DNA of 36,702 nt, taken from contig JAFGFO010000302.1 of the NCBI GenBank assembly GCA_016931085.1, positions 1-36,702 on the forward strand. The letters run 5' to 3'. The number at the start of each line of letters is the position of its first letter. Positions within the stretch are counted from its first letter, which is position 1. Source of the DNA: Thermoflexales bacterium. Lineage in GTDB: Bacteria > Chloroflexota > Anaerolineae > Fen-1058. The notes beneath the pieces are model-generated. The model did no database searches. It was not told the origin of the DNA and saw nothing but the letters and a program-made list of their open reading frames with translations. This document shows positions 24,226-31,727 of the stretch, in pieces. The position numbers and the translations under genes are program-made.

Positions 24226-25395
24226 CTAAGATTGAGCAGAGGGCAGGTAAATGGTAAAGCAGTTGCCTTGGCCGGTCTGGCTCGTCACGTGTATCGAACC
24301 CTTGTGCTGCTCGACGACGGCTTTGGCAATCGGCAGTCCCAGCCCGCCGCCGTGGAGAGGCCTGCCAGCCTCTTGGCGCTGCACCCGATCAAAGATCTGC
24401 TCGATGGCCTGTGGGGAGATGTTCTCGCCCGAGTCTTGCACCGAGATCTCGACTGCCTGGTTGTGAGGCCGGACAGTGACCCGGATCTCACCGCCGCGTG
24501 GACTAGACCTGAGCGCATTTTCCAACAAAGCTGTCACGGCTTGCTTGAGACTGCTCGCGTTGCCTGTGATCGATTCCGTTTGATCGGTGGCTTCCACCTG
24601 TATCGACAAGCCAACTCGCTCGGCGCTGGGTTGGATGTCATGGACAGCCTGCCCAACGACAGCCTGGATGTCCACCGGCTGAAACTGGGGCTCGACCAGG
24701 TCGATTTCTTGCAAAAACAGGATATTGTTGACCAGTTGAACGATCGCGTCGACGTTCTCGGTCACTGCGTCGACCATCTGTCCCATCTTGTCCTGGCCAA
24801 GCCCGCCCGAGTCGATCAGGTTCAAAGAGTTTTTGACACTGCCCAGGGGAGCGCGCAGTTGGTGAGCGATCAAGGTCAAAAACTGTGAGCGTTGTTGCGT
24901 TTCGGCCTCCAGGCCGCGGTAGGCCAGGCCGAGTTCCTTGTTCTTGCGGCGCAAGTCTGCGATGGAGCGTTGGTCCGCCTCGCGCAGCCGCGAGGCGACG
25001 GCGCGCATGATGGTGACAACCAGCATGGGGTTGCTTTCCAACAAGGCCATAAAATTCTTCTTGTCCAGCTCAAATACTGTGCTTTCTTCGATGGTGACCA
25101 CGGTGGCCGCGCGGCGGGTGTCTCGAATGAGGGCCAGCTCACCAAAGAACTCGCCTGGGCCGTGGTAAGTCAGGATGCGAGACGTTTCACCGTCGAGGAA
25201 CTTGCTGACGGCCACTTTGCCCGAGCAAAGGATGTAGAAGGTCTCTTCGACCTTTTCCTCCGTGCACAGCACTGTCCCAATCGGGTAGGTACGCTCGCGC
25301 ACCTGCTGGGCCAGCTCGGTCAAAACAGGCGCCGGCAGTTCTGGAAAGGCCCTTTGCAGGAACTCGATTCGTTCTGGCAGCGTGCTCGTCGTCAT
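24226..25395 (-). CDS. Paralogous cNMP-binding histidine kinase with altered G1 box
   Basis: 389 residues, same layout as the preceding kinase. CAP_ED domain at about 15-135 (Gly-Pro-Gly-Glu-Phe-Phe-Gly-Glu-Leu-Ala, Arg-Arg-Ala-Ala-Thr-Val), coiled coil, H-box His178 in His-Gln-Leu-Arg-Ala-Pro, and a C-terminal ATPase. The N-box reads Glu-Asn-Ala-Leu-Arg-Ser-Ser-Pro and the G1 box Asp-Ser-Gly-Glu-Asn-Ile from D321, lacking the second Gly of Asp-x-Gly-x-Gly, while G2 Gly-Gly-Leu-Gly-Leu-Pro is normal. Activity may be weak or specialised. The ATG at 25395 has little ribosome site. It is divergent from the SPFH operon, sharing a 134-base intergenic region. Confidence 0.88.
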   Translation of the reverse strand: MTTSTLPERIEFLQRAFPELPAPVLTELAQQVRERTYPIGTVLCTEEKVEETFYILCSGKVAVSKFLDGETSRILTYHGPGEFFGELALIRDTRRAATVVTIEESTVFELDKKNFMALLESNPMLVVTIMRAVASRLREADQRSIADLRRKNKELGLAYRGLEAETQQRSQFLTLIAHQLRAPLGSVKNSLNLIDSGGLGQDKMGQMVDAVTENVDAIVQLVNNILFLQEIDLVEPQFQPVDIQAVVGQAVHDIQPSAERVGLSIQVEATDQTESITGNASSLKQAVTALLENALRSSPRGGEIRVTVRPHNQAVEISVQDSGENISPQAIEQIFDRVQRQEAGRPLHGGGLGLPIAKAVVEQHKGSIHVTSQTGQGNCFTIYLPSAQS

Positions 25396-25401
25396 AGCTC
25401 T

Positions 25402-25429
25402 ATTTTAGCACAAGGCGCACTTTTGGCAA
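25402..25429 (-). promoter_or_regulatory. Promoter of the second cNMP kinase gene
   Basis: On the minus strand TTGCCA (25429-25424) and TAAAAT (25407-25402) are 16 bases apart, ending seven bases before the ATG. The transcript would be nearly leaderless, in line with the poor ribosome site. Confidence 0.5.
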
Positions 25430-25493
25430 AGTAGGGGCGATCCCCTGCGAGCAAAGCGAGTGCCCAGGGCAGACACGCGGGTCTGCCCCTACT
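25430..25493. repeat. GTAGGGGC...GCCCCTAC palindromic repeat
   Basis: AGTAGGGGC at 25430-25438 and its complement GCCCCTACT at 25485-25493 bound a 64-base element in the divergent region between the kinase and the SPFH operon. The same type occurs at 12803-12862 and, shorter, at 30576-30603. It separates the two divergent promoters. A convincing promoter for the SPFH side was not identified. Confidence 0.65.
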
Positions 25494-25529
25494 TCCCAAA
25501 ATACAGAATCTATGCTAGTATCTTGAGTA

Positions 25530-26993
25530 ATGACTTCTATCTACGATATCGTGATCGCATGGCTTCAACTCGCCGGGCTGACAGCCCTGCTGGCGGCCGG
25601 CCTGGGCTATATTCTAGACCGCCTGATGGGCGCCGCCTCGATGGTGGTATTGGCAGGCATGGCCTGCCTGCTATGCCTGGTCGGCGCCCTGTGGGGGCCG
25701 TTCGGATTGTTTATCGCCATTGCCCTCGTCACCGCCCTGGCGGCTGGGCTAGGGCGCACGCTGTCTGAAGGGCGGCGAGGCATGCTTTTCTTGAGCTCGA
25801 TGTGGGTGGGTTGGTGCATACTTTGCTGGTGGGGCTACCAGGTCGGCGGCACGGTTGGACTCATCCTCATCACCCTGCCGGCCGTCGCGCTGTTCTGGAT
25901 AGATGCGTTCGGCATGACCCAGGAGCTGCTGCCGCTCGGCAGTTCCCCCACGCTGGCTGATCGCATGCAGGCTTTTCACGCGCTGTTGACGTATAGCCTG
26001 GGCAGGAATTATCCTTACTCTGCGATCGAAAAGCGCCGCACGACGACGCGAGTGCCCGGTAACGTGCAACGCCCGTTCTTTTTCGCCGGGCCGGGCATCA
26101 TCATGACCAGTTGTGACCAGGCCGTGGTGACGTCGAATCGTCTCACGATCAAGGACGTGAAAGCGCCAGGCTTTTCCTTCACAGGCTTGTACGAGACCAT
26201 CACCCACGTGGTGGATCTGAGAGTGCAGCAGCGCTCGCTGGACGTCAACGCGCTCACCAAGGACGGCATCCGCGTTAACGTGACAGCCATGGTGTCCTTC
26301 CGAATCCAATCCGGGCAGACCCAGCCCGAGCTGGGCAAGCCCTGGCCATTCGACAAGGAATCTATCCTGTCGGCTGTCCGATACGGGCAGCCGGTCGAGC
26401 ACGTGCAGGAGACCGTTGGGGGGGTGACGGTCGCCAGCCGGCAGCAGCACGCCTGGGAGGACATGGTGGTGATTGTCGCCGAGCAAGCCATTCGCCGCAT
26501 CATTGGCGAGTACGCGTTCGATGCCCTGTACGCGCCTTACGAGTTGGGTAAACAGCCGCGCCAGGAGATTAACCAGGACCTGGAGCAGCAGGTGAGGGAC
26601 GAGCTTGAACCGATCGGTATCCAGGTCGTGAGCAGCCGCATCGGCAACATGGTACCCGTGGACGACGAACCGGCTCAGCAGCGCATCGGCAACTGGCAAG
26701 CCGAGTGGGACCGCAAGATGGCGGCCGAGATGGGAAAAGGGGAGGCGGAATACATTCGCATGGTCGAGGCGGCCCGCGCGCAAGCCCAGGTGGAGATGAT
26801 CCGCACGATCAGCGAAGGCATCGAGAGAAGCGGGGAGACTGATCCCAACATCGCTGCCAAAGTGGTCGCTATGCGTTTCATCGAGGCGATGGAGAAAATG
26901 GTCGAGATCCCGGCCGTGCAGCAAGCTTTGCCGCCCACTTCAGCTGAAACCGTACAAGCCCTACGGCGCTCCATCGAGAGGCAGGCGGACTAA
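25530..26993 (+). CDS. SPFH (stomatin/band 7) protein A with multi-pass N-terminus
   Basis: 487 residues. The first about 135 residues form four to five hydrophobic helices, unusual since stomatins normally have one anchor. The SPFH domain (about 170-370) shows Gly-Pro-Gly-Ile-Ile, an Asp-x-Ala-Val-Val turn, Val-Asp-Leu-Arg-x-Gln, and Thr-Lys-Asp-Gly-Ile-x-Val-Asn followed by a beta-strand, the core stomatin signature. A Glu/Gln/Ala-rich helix (about 375-450, with Ala-Arg-Ala-Gln-Ala-Gln) should mediate ring assembly. SPFH proteins build membrane-bound cages that organise proteases or signalling partners (HflKC, flotillin, prohibitin). The adjacent SPFH gene encodes a different paralogue, suggesting a hetero-oligomer like HflK/HflC. 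Function unknown. Confidence 0.85.
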   Translation: MTSIYDIVIAWLQLAGLTALLAAGLGYILDRLMGAASMVVLAGMACLLCLVGALWGPFGLFIAIALVTALAAGLGRTLSEGRRGMLFLSSMWVGWCILCWWGYQVGGTVGLILITLPAVALFWIDAFGMTQELLPLGSSPTLADRMQAFHALLTYSLGRNYPYSAIEKRRTTTRVPGNVQRPFFFAGPGIIMTSCDQAVVTSNRLTIKDVKAPGFSFTGLYETITHVVDLRVQQRSLDVNALTKDGIRVNVTAMVSFRIQSGQTQPELGKPWPFDKESILSAVRYGQPVEHVQETVGGVTVASRQQHAWEDMVVIVAEQAIRRIIGEYAFDALYAPYELGKQPRQEINQDLEQQVRDELEPIGIQVVSSRIGNMVPVDDEPAQQRIGNWQAEWDRKMAAEMGKGEAEYIRMVEAARAQAQVEMIRTISEGIERSGETDPNIAAKVVAMRFIEAMEKMVEIPAVQQALPPTSAETVQALRRSIERQAD

Positions 26994-27024
26994 GGCTAGG
27001 GATTGGGGACTGGGAACCAGGACA

Positions 27025-28368
27025 ATGGACGAGTCATATCAGCCGTCGTTCGCTGTGAAGGACAAAGACGAATGGGAGCAAGAGTTTGATCATGTGAGCG
27101 ATGGCTGGGGAGCGGCAGAGTGGGTGCTGGTGCCGCTGCTGGCCCTGGCCGTGCTCAGCACGGTATTGGAGCTGGGCCTCCACGAGTGGTGTGTGGATGC
27201 GGCCTGTCTCAACGCGCTCCCCCCGCTCATCATGCGCGATATGCTGCCTGGCGTACTGGCCAGGCTCGCCCTACTGTTCCTGGCGGCCAACTTTGTCCGG
27301 GCTGTCTATGGGCTAAAAACGCTGGACGATGGGATGGAGTTTGTGCAGGCGCGCTTGTTGGGCTATAGCATGTTGGCCTCGCGGGCAGTGATCAAAGAGG
27401 GCAAACACGCTCTCGCTGGCGACGAAGTGGTCGCGCGCGTGGGGGGGCCAGGCCGGCTGATCATCCACAACGACTCGGCTGTCGTATTGGAGCAAGTGGG
27501 CCAATTGACACGCGTGTTGAAAACAGGCCGGCACCCGCTCCGTCCCTTTGAAAAGATCTATGACATCGTCGATTTGCGCCCCCAACGCTGGGTGCACGAG
27601 GTCGAGGCGATGAGCAAGGACGGCATCCCGGTCAATTGCCAGGTTGACATCACCTTCCAGATCGACGATGGGGGCCGCCGAATCAGCCAGGATGAGCCTT
27701 TCCCGGCCACCGAACAGGCTATACTCCGCGCCGCTGCCGACAAACGGGTCAGGCAGACCGGCCAAAACAGGATTCACCCGGTGGCCGACTGGACCCGGCG
27801 AGCAGCCGAGACGAGCGAGGAGACGCTGCGCGATATCCTGGCCACTTATCTGTTGGACCAACTGATCGGACCGGCCGAGCCTTACATGGATCACCGCCGG
27901 GCCGAAATCTTGAGCCGGCTGAGAGCCGAATTGCGCCAGCCCTTCTCTCAGCTTGGCCTCAAGCTAAACCGGGTCGAGCTGGGGGAGATCACGGTGGCCG
28001 ATGAGGTGCTCCAAAATCGCATCGAAGCCTGGCGCACGCTTTGGAAGCGCTGGGCCAGGGGACGCGAGGCAGCGGGCGAAGCGGAGAAACTCCAATACAT
28101 CGAGGCCGCCAAGGCCCAGGCGCAGGCTGACATGATTGCTGTCATCACCCAGGCCTTCCAATCGCTGACCGAGTCCGACATCACCATCCCCTCGCAATTG
28201 GTGCTGTTGCGCATGTTCGAGGTGCTCAAGCGAACTTCGTTCGACCCGCACAGTGGGATGATCTTTTTGCCGACCGAGATCATGCACACCTGGCAATTGG
28301 TGCAGGACATGTTCCTGGACAAACCCGCTTTGCCTGGGATTGAGGAGGGAACGCATGAGCCGAAATAG
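27025..28368 (+). CDS. SPFH (stomatin/band 7) protein B
   Basis: 447 residues. A cytoplasmic acidic start (about 30 residues) precedes two hydrophobic stretches (about 33-52 and 72-92). The SPFH domain follows (about 130-330): Gly-Gly-Pro-Gly-Arg-Leu, Asp-Ser-Ala-Val-Val-Leu-Glu, Val-Asp-Leu-Arg-Pro-Gln and Ser-Lys-Asp-Gly-Ile-Pro-Val-Asn, in the same order as protein A. The C-terminal helix (Ala-Ala-Lys-Ala-Gln-Ala-Gln) and closing Leu-Arg-Met-Phe-Glu-Val-Leu-Lys block also parallel protein A. An AGGA is close to ATG 27025. It starts 31 bases after protein A and overlaps the next gene by 14 bases, so all three are one operon. Confidence 0.85.
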   Translation: MDESYQPSFAVKDKDEWEQEFDHVSDGWGAAEWVLVPLLALAVLSTVLELGLHEWCVDAACLNALPPLIMRDMLPGVLARLALLFLAANFVRAVYGLKTLDDGMEFVQARLLGYSMLASRAVIKEGKHALAGDEVVARVGGPGRLIIHNDSAVVLEQVGQLTRVLKTGRHPLRPFEKIYDIVDLRPQRWVHEVEAMSKDGIPVNCQVDITFQIDDGGRRISQDEPFPATEQAILRAAADKRVRQTGQNRIHPVADWTRRAAETSEETLRDILATYLLDQLIGPAEPYMDHRRAEILSRLRAELRQPFSQLGLKLNRVELGEITVADEVLQNRIEAWRTLWKRWARGREAAGEAEKLQYIEAAKAQAQADMIAVITQAFQSLTESDITIPSQLVLLRMFEVLKRTSFDPHSGMIFLPTEIMHTWQLVQDMFLDKPALPGIEEGTHEPK

Positions 28369-29896
28369 CCCCCATTTTTTCGGCATTATTGACCTTCCTC
28401 CCGTTTTGCAGCCGGCAAGTTTTTTGCAGAGCACGCAAAATGTCCTGGAAGGACGATCCCGAGAGGTGGTCGATTTTTGCAGGGAAGTCTCGATGAGGGG
28501 TGATCGGAAGCAAGTCAAGTCAGCAGCCAGGCAAGCCAGGGAGTTGCGCTTGAGAAAGAGCGAGGATGCCCCAGGGCCTCTAGGGTCTGCGATAGCTTTC
28601 TTGTGGTTGGCCGATCTGTACTGGAGAGCCTGGAAGACGGAAGAGCGTGAGAGCGATCAAGTGCCGGCCGATATCGACAAGACCATGGATCAAGTGCAAG
28701 ACCTGTGCCAAGAAGCGATACGTTCCCTGGGCCTGGCCGGCGTGCAGCATTACGCATGGCCAAGGGGTTTGGCCCCGGTTGAGGGATCGCGAGATGAGAG
28801 ATGGATGGATGATCTGCGCCAGATACTCGACCGTTATTTCGATGCACACGATCTGGTCGTCTTGGGTTCGGATCTGCTGGGCGCCCAGATTCGCAGAGAG
28901 CAAGATCGGATCACGGCCGTTCGCCTGATCGGCATGTGTCAACGCAGAGGCCGCATCCCCGAACTGGTTGAAAAGTGCGCCAGGGGACGCCCGGAGGCTC
29001 GGGCCGATTTATTCCAGGTACTCAACGCTCTAAGCTCCCCACCTACTCCCTCGGCCTCGGCCGGCATGGTCAAGGCCGTTGCCTACTACTTGTATGGCCT
29101 CGCATCTCAAACGGTCAATCGTATGCAGGAAGCAGGCGACTCGTACCTGGAAGCGCAAAAGCTGTTCGAACAGGCTCCAACTTGTGCACAACAAACCTTG
29201 GACATTGAACGAACGACTATCTACAGCGAGGCGTGTGATTGGATAGAGAGATTGATCAGCTATGTCTACGGGCTGCCCAAACAGAAAGGCGCGGAAGGGC
29301 CCCAGGGCATTAAGCTGATTTATCCCTGGCGGACGGGCCTCCAAAATACCTACGCCCTGGCCGAATTGTCCTTGGTGCGGTTCATGACTGTCCGAGAGCT
29401 TCGAAGACAGAATGCGGCGAAATTTTTATCAGATCGCCGGCAGGCCTGGCGCCAGGTCGGCGGCGCCCAGATCGATGGTTACCAGGTTGAGCAGAGCCTT
29501 CGCCTATGGAATGGAGATGAGGGGGCCGAGTTTGCCCTGGGCGAGCTGAACTCGGCCGCCAGGTACAACAAAGGCCTGATACTGCCGGCCGGCGCTTTAT
29601 ATCAGACGGTCCCGGCCGGCGACCAGGGAGCCCAATCTCATTCAGGCGTCGAGCCAGGTGATTATCTTCTTGCCTGTGGTACAGCCCGGTTTGACCCGGA
29701 TGTGCTCAGCACGTGGTGGAACGAACGGGATGAGCAGGCGATCTTGGCTTTCGGACGCGATTCGGGTGGCCGTATATTCCCTCGAGAAGGCATCCCTGTC
29801 CGTTATGTAGGGGAGAAGGGGATGAGGCTGGCATTTCTTGGAAGCGCCGATTTCACTTTAAGAGCCAGACCCCTTGTCACCTCCTCCGGCAAGTAA
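28355..29896 (+). CDS. EAD-like (death-like) domain protein of the SPFH operon
   Basis: 513 residues from ATG 28355, chosen for GAGGAGGGA at 28342-28350; no membrane segment. Residues about 152-215 read Asp-Leu-Arg-Gln-Ile-Leu, Phe-Asp-Ala-His-Asp-Leu, Ser-Asp-Leu-Leu-Gly, then Arg-Leu-Ile-Gly-Met-Cys-Gln-Arg-Arg-Gly-Arg-Ile-Pro-Glu-Leu-Val and Gly-Arg-Pro-Glu. This strongly resembles bacterial effector-associated domains (EAD1/EAD7 group), small helical death-like modules that pair sensors with effectors in conflict systems. Residues about 236-300 are TPR-like. The C-terminal 140 residues (from about 365) look beta-rich, with Gly-Val-Glu-Pro-Gly-Asp-Tyr-Leu-Leu; I do not recognise the fold. 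No nuclease, protease, TIR or NTPase motif is visible, so it is likelier an adaptor than an effector. Domain call is by eye. Confidence 0.6.
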   Translation: MSRNSPHFFGIIDLPPVLQPASFLQSTQNVLEGRSREVVDFCREVSMRGDRKQVKSAARQARELRLRKSEDAPGPLGSAIAFLWLADLYWRAWKTEERESDQVPADIDKTMDQVQDLCQEAIRSLGLAGVQHYAWPRGLAPVEGSRDERWMDDLRQILDRYFDAHDLVVLGSDLLGAQIRREQDRITAVRLIGMCQRRGRIPELVEKCARGRPEARADLFQVLNALSSPPTPSASAGMVKAVAYYLYGLASQTVNRMQEAGDSYLEAQKLFEQAPTCAQQTLDIERTTIYSEACDWIERLISYVYGLPKQKGAEGPQGIKLIYPWRTGLQNTYALAELSLVRFMTVRELRRQNAAKFLSDRRQAWRQVGGAQIDGYQVEQSLRLWNGDEGAEFALGELNSAARYNKGLILPAGALYQTVPAGDQGAQSHSGVEPGDYLLACGTARFDPDVLSTWWNERDEQAILAFGRDSGGRIFPREGIPVRYVGEKGMRLAFLGSADFTLRARPLVTSSGK

Positions 29897-30114
29897 AATG
29901 TGCGTATTGTCGTGACCATATACGGGTGAGGTGGGCAACGCGGCAAAACCAAAAGGAGAGATAACTGCTCAACCCAGGTGACTTACCCAAACCGGCGCCT
30001 TTATTTCACCACCAAGGACACGAAGGGCACAAAGGAAAGGCCCTTATTCTTAGTGTACTTGGTGTACTTTGTGGTAAAAAAGAGTTGTGACTGAGTAGAT
30101 ACAAGGAGAGTAGG
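29897..30114 (+). other. Intergenic region with palindromic word repeat
   Basis: No gene is seen in this 218-base gap. At about 30006-30075, ACCACC-AAGGACACGAAGGGCAC faces an inverted copy ending in GTGTACTTTGTGGT, an imperfect palindrome of the ACGAAGG-type repeats also found after jetD. AAGGAGAG at 30102-30109 is the ribosome site of the next gene. A stray AAGGAGAG at 29952-29959 has no ORF behind it. No strong promoter is evident. Confidence 0.5.
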
Positions 30115-30480
30115 ATGGAAGAACGAATTCGTTTCGTCGATTACAAGGGCAAGCGCATCCTCCTGGAAGACTTTTCGTCTATCCGGGACGAGCGAGAATT
30201 CCTCGCGCTCATCAAGCAGGCCGAGGGAATCGTTCAAAGCCAGCCGCCTAAATCGGTCCTGGTCGCTGTCGAGTTGACCGGCGCTCGTTTCAGCTCGACC
30301 ATTTCACAGGCTTCCAAGGAAGCCTCGGCTCGCAACACTCCCTACGTCAAGGCCTCTGCCATGGTCGGCGTCAAGGGCCTGATGCAGGTCATGCTCAAGG
30401 CCGTTAGTACCTTTGCACACCGCGAGTTGGTGTCCTTCGACACTCGCGAGCAGGCCATGGAGTGGTTGATCAGGCAATAA
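30115..30480 (+). CDS. Small STAS/SEC14-like (SpoIIAA-type) protein
   Basis: 121 residues, soluble, with the alternating strand-helix pattern of SpoIIAA-like/SEC14 proteins: Ile-Leu-Leu-Glu-Asp-Phe-Ser near the start, a helix through Gln-Ala-Glu-Gly-Ile-Val, the strand Val-Leu-Val-Ala-Val-Glu-Leu-Thr-Gly, and Phe-Asp-Thr-Arg-Glu-Gln-Ala-Met-Glu-Trp-Leu at the end, which is typical of the family C-terminus. Ribosome site AAGGAGAG lies six bases upstream of ATG. Such proteins are poorly characterised; some respond to stress or bind lipids. It follows the EAD gene after 218 bases and may or may not belong to the same unit. Confidence 0.65.
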   Translation: MEERIRFVDYKGKRILLEDFSSIRDEREFLALIKQAEGIVQSQPPKSVLVAVELTGARFSSTISQASKEASARNTPYVKASAMVGVKGLMQVMLKAVSTFAHRELVSFDTREQAMEWLIRQ

Positions 30481-30483
30481 AAA

Positions 30484-30506
30484 ACGCCGAGGTGCTTCCC
30501 CGGCGT
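30484..30506 (+). terminator. Possible terminator after the STAS-like gene
   Basis: ACGCCG at 30484-30489 pairs with CGGCGT at 30501-30506, extended by GG/CC across one mismatch. A short CTTTT follows within seven bases. It starts four bases after the stop codon, as expected for a factor-independent terminator, though the T-tract is poor. Confidence 0.5.
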
Positions 30507-30771
30507 GGCACTTTTAACGCAAGCTGAGCCTGCGTGTGCACTAAATTCGGTTTCTGGCTATTTCGAAAATAGGTGGTAGGGGCGAGGCATGCCTCGTCCC
30601 TACGCACGGGTGTTTTCGTTCTTGGTGAGGAGCGAGCCGCTGAGCGGCGCTCATGTGCTCTGCTTTCCTAGCAGGCTGTCGGAGAGAGCGTCGTAGGGCA
30701 GGTTTCCATACCTGCCGCAAGCCTGGCGGCTATGGAAAGCCGCCTTACAAAATCGTCTCTCCGACAAGCTC
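30507..30771. repeat. Gene-free stretch filled by two palindromic repeats
   Basis: No gene is visible. GTAGGGGCGAGGCA at 30576-30589 faces TGCCTCGTCCCTAC at 30590-30603, a 28-base palindrome with one non-paired position, of the GTAGGGGC family. A MITE-like element at 30668-30775 has imperfect 20-base terminal inverted repeats (left CTAGCAGGCTGTCGGAGAGA, right complement CTAGGAGCTTGTCGGAGAGA, 17 of 20 identical) and an internal GGCAGG/CCTGCC hairpin, but no coding capacity. Its right end reaches the stop codon of the 80-residue gene. Confidence 0.65.
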
Positions 30772-31014
30772 CTAGGCCACCCGGCGCGCGTCGAGCACAC
30801 CTACCCAAAAGTGATTGGGCAGCACCGTGCGGGCCGCCAGCACGAGCAGCGAGCCGGCCTTGGCCTCTTGCCCGGCGCTGACCATGGTAGGGTGGACGTA
30901 GCACACGTTGGGCAAATGGCCGAACTTGAGCCGGTAGCGCTCGGCGGCCCGCCCCACCTTGTCGATAAGACTACGGCTTGGATGATCGTCAAACCACAAC
31001 AGTCCCTCTTTCAT
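30772..31014 (-). CDS. Small unknown protein of the FtsK-like cluster
   Basis: 80 residues, soluble. It begins Met-Lys-Glu-Gly-Leu-Leu-Trp-Phe-Asp-Asp and contains Ala-Glu-Arg-Tyr-x-x-x-Phe-Gly-His-Leu-Pro-Asn-Val-Cys-Tyr-Val-His-Pro, with a helix-strand pattern and a hydrophobic end. I do not recognise a family. GAGGAGG lies six to seven bases before the ATG, an excellent ribosome site, which argues that it is a real gene. It is the last of four minus-strand genes running from the FtsK-like ATPase, 12 bases after its neighbour. Confidence 0.7.
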   Translation of the reverse strand: MKEGLLWFDDHPSRSLIDKVGRAAERYRLKFGHLPNVCYVHPTMVSAGQEAKAGSLLVLAARTVLPNHFWVGVLDARRVA

Positions 31015-31026
31015 GAGCTACCTCCT

Positions 31027-31332
31027 CTAACTGCGCTCAAAATGATTCACGTGCCAGGTGTTGTTTTTCACATCCTGGTAAAGCTCAAAGCGGCCCTCGG
31101 CGCAGCGCACGCGGAAACAGTGCCGCTTCACTTCCCACAGCCAGCGTTGCGATATCGTCCAGCAGCGCTCGACAGCGTCTACATCGTACTCCCGGCCGCG
31201 CCAGACAAACGACTGTGGGAAATAGCCAAAACGCTTGGCCGTCATGCGAATGTTTTCGCCCTTGGTCCGGCGCTGCCGCGCGTGTGAACGGCCGCTGCTT
31301 TTAGTCGGTTTACCAAACAGTGTGATGCTCAT
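31027..31332 (-). CDS. Small basic protein of the FtsK-like cluster (DUF6504-like)
   Basis: 101 residues, basic N-terminus (Lys/Arg/Ser-rich, about residues 8-31) followed by a compact domain: Tyr-Phe-Pro-Gln-Ser-Phe-Val-Trp-Arg-Gly-Arg-Glu-Tyr-Asp-Val-Asp-Ala-Val-Glu-Arg-Cys-Trp and Phe-Glu-Leu-Tyr-Gln-Asp near the end. The Trp-Arg-Gly-Arg-x-Tyr-x-Val pattern is like DUF6504-type small domains found near DNA-repair genes in actinobacteria, a resemblance by eye only. GAGGAGAT precedes the ATG. It overlaps the upstream membrane-protein gene by 23 bases. Confidence 0.65.
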   Translation of the reverse strand: MSITLFGKPTKSSGRSHARQRRTKGENIRMTAKRFGYFPQSFVWRGREYDVDAVERCWTISQRWLWEVKRHCFRVRCAEGRFELYQDVKNNTWHVNHFERS

Positions 31333-31717
31333 TGTTTATCATCTCCTCGCCACTACTACCAATGATACTGAATTGACGCCCAGTGATACCGGCCTGAGGC
31401 GGGTAATAAGGGCCGTAAGAACTCGACTGCTGCCCACCCGGCAATGCTGCCGCCGGCGGGGCAATGACGACTACGGGGGGATAAGCTCGCCGGTCGGGGT
31501 ATGCCTCGGTGCGCTCATAACTGCCGCTTGTAGACGCCGAGCGGCGTACCGCTATGAAGGACAACACGCCCACCGCGGGCAGCAGCGCACCGGCCCCGCA
31601 AGCCGCCCCCAACGCGACCGATAGCGCTTGTTCCGAAAGTCGTGTGCCGATCAACGCGGCCAGCGTTATCCCAAAGGCGGCGCTCAACAACCCCAAGGCC
31701 AACCCAATCTTGCTCAT
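31310..31717 (-). CDS. Small two-helix membrane protein with Pro-rich tail
   Basis: 135 residues from ATG 31717, preceded by GAGGAGGGT. Two hydrophobic helices (about residues 4-23 and 32-56) are followed by a Ser/Tyr/Pro/Gly-rich cytoplasmic or extracellular tail (about 60-120). The frame stays open further upstream, but that part overlaps the FtsK-like gene and lacks a ribosome site. It begins 10 bases after the ATPase gene. The architecture (helices plus Pro/Gln-rich linker) resembles the membrane and linker part of FtsK, which the neighbouring ATPase lacks, so it could anchor the motor. That is inference. Confidence 0.65.
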   Translation of the reverse strand: MSKIGLALGLLSAAFGITLAALIGTRLSEQALSVALGAACGAGALLPAVGVLSFIAVRRSASTSGSYERTEAYPDRRAYPPVVVIAPPAAALPGGQQSSSYGPYYPPQAGITGRQFSIIGSSGEEMINNEHHTVW

Positions 31718-31727
31718 AACACCCTCC

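Noticed and set aside
25749..26924. 391-codon open frame antisense to the first SPFH gene
   Set aside because: Composition is His/Asp/Arg-heavy without domain pattern, and the SPFH protein on the plus strand is well supported.
29952..29959. A short gene behind AAGGAGAG at 29952
   Set aside because: No ATG/GTG frame of useful length follows it.
30115..30480. STAS-like gene as the antitoxin or effector of the SPFH-EAD operon
   Set aside because: It is 218 bases away behind a repeat, with its own ribosome site and possible terminator; no domain points to an effector.
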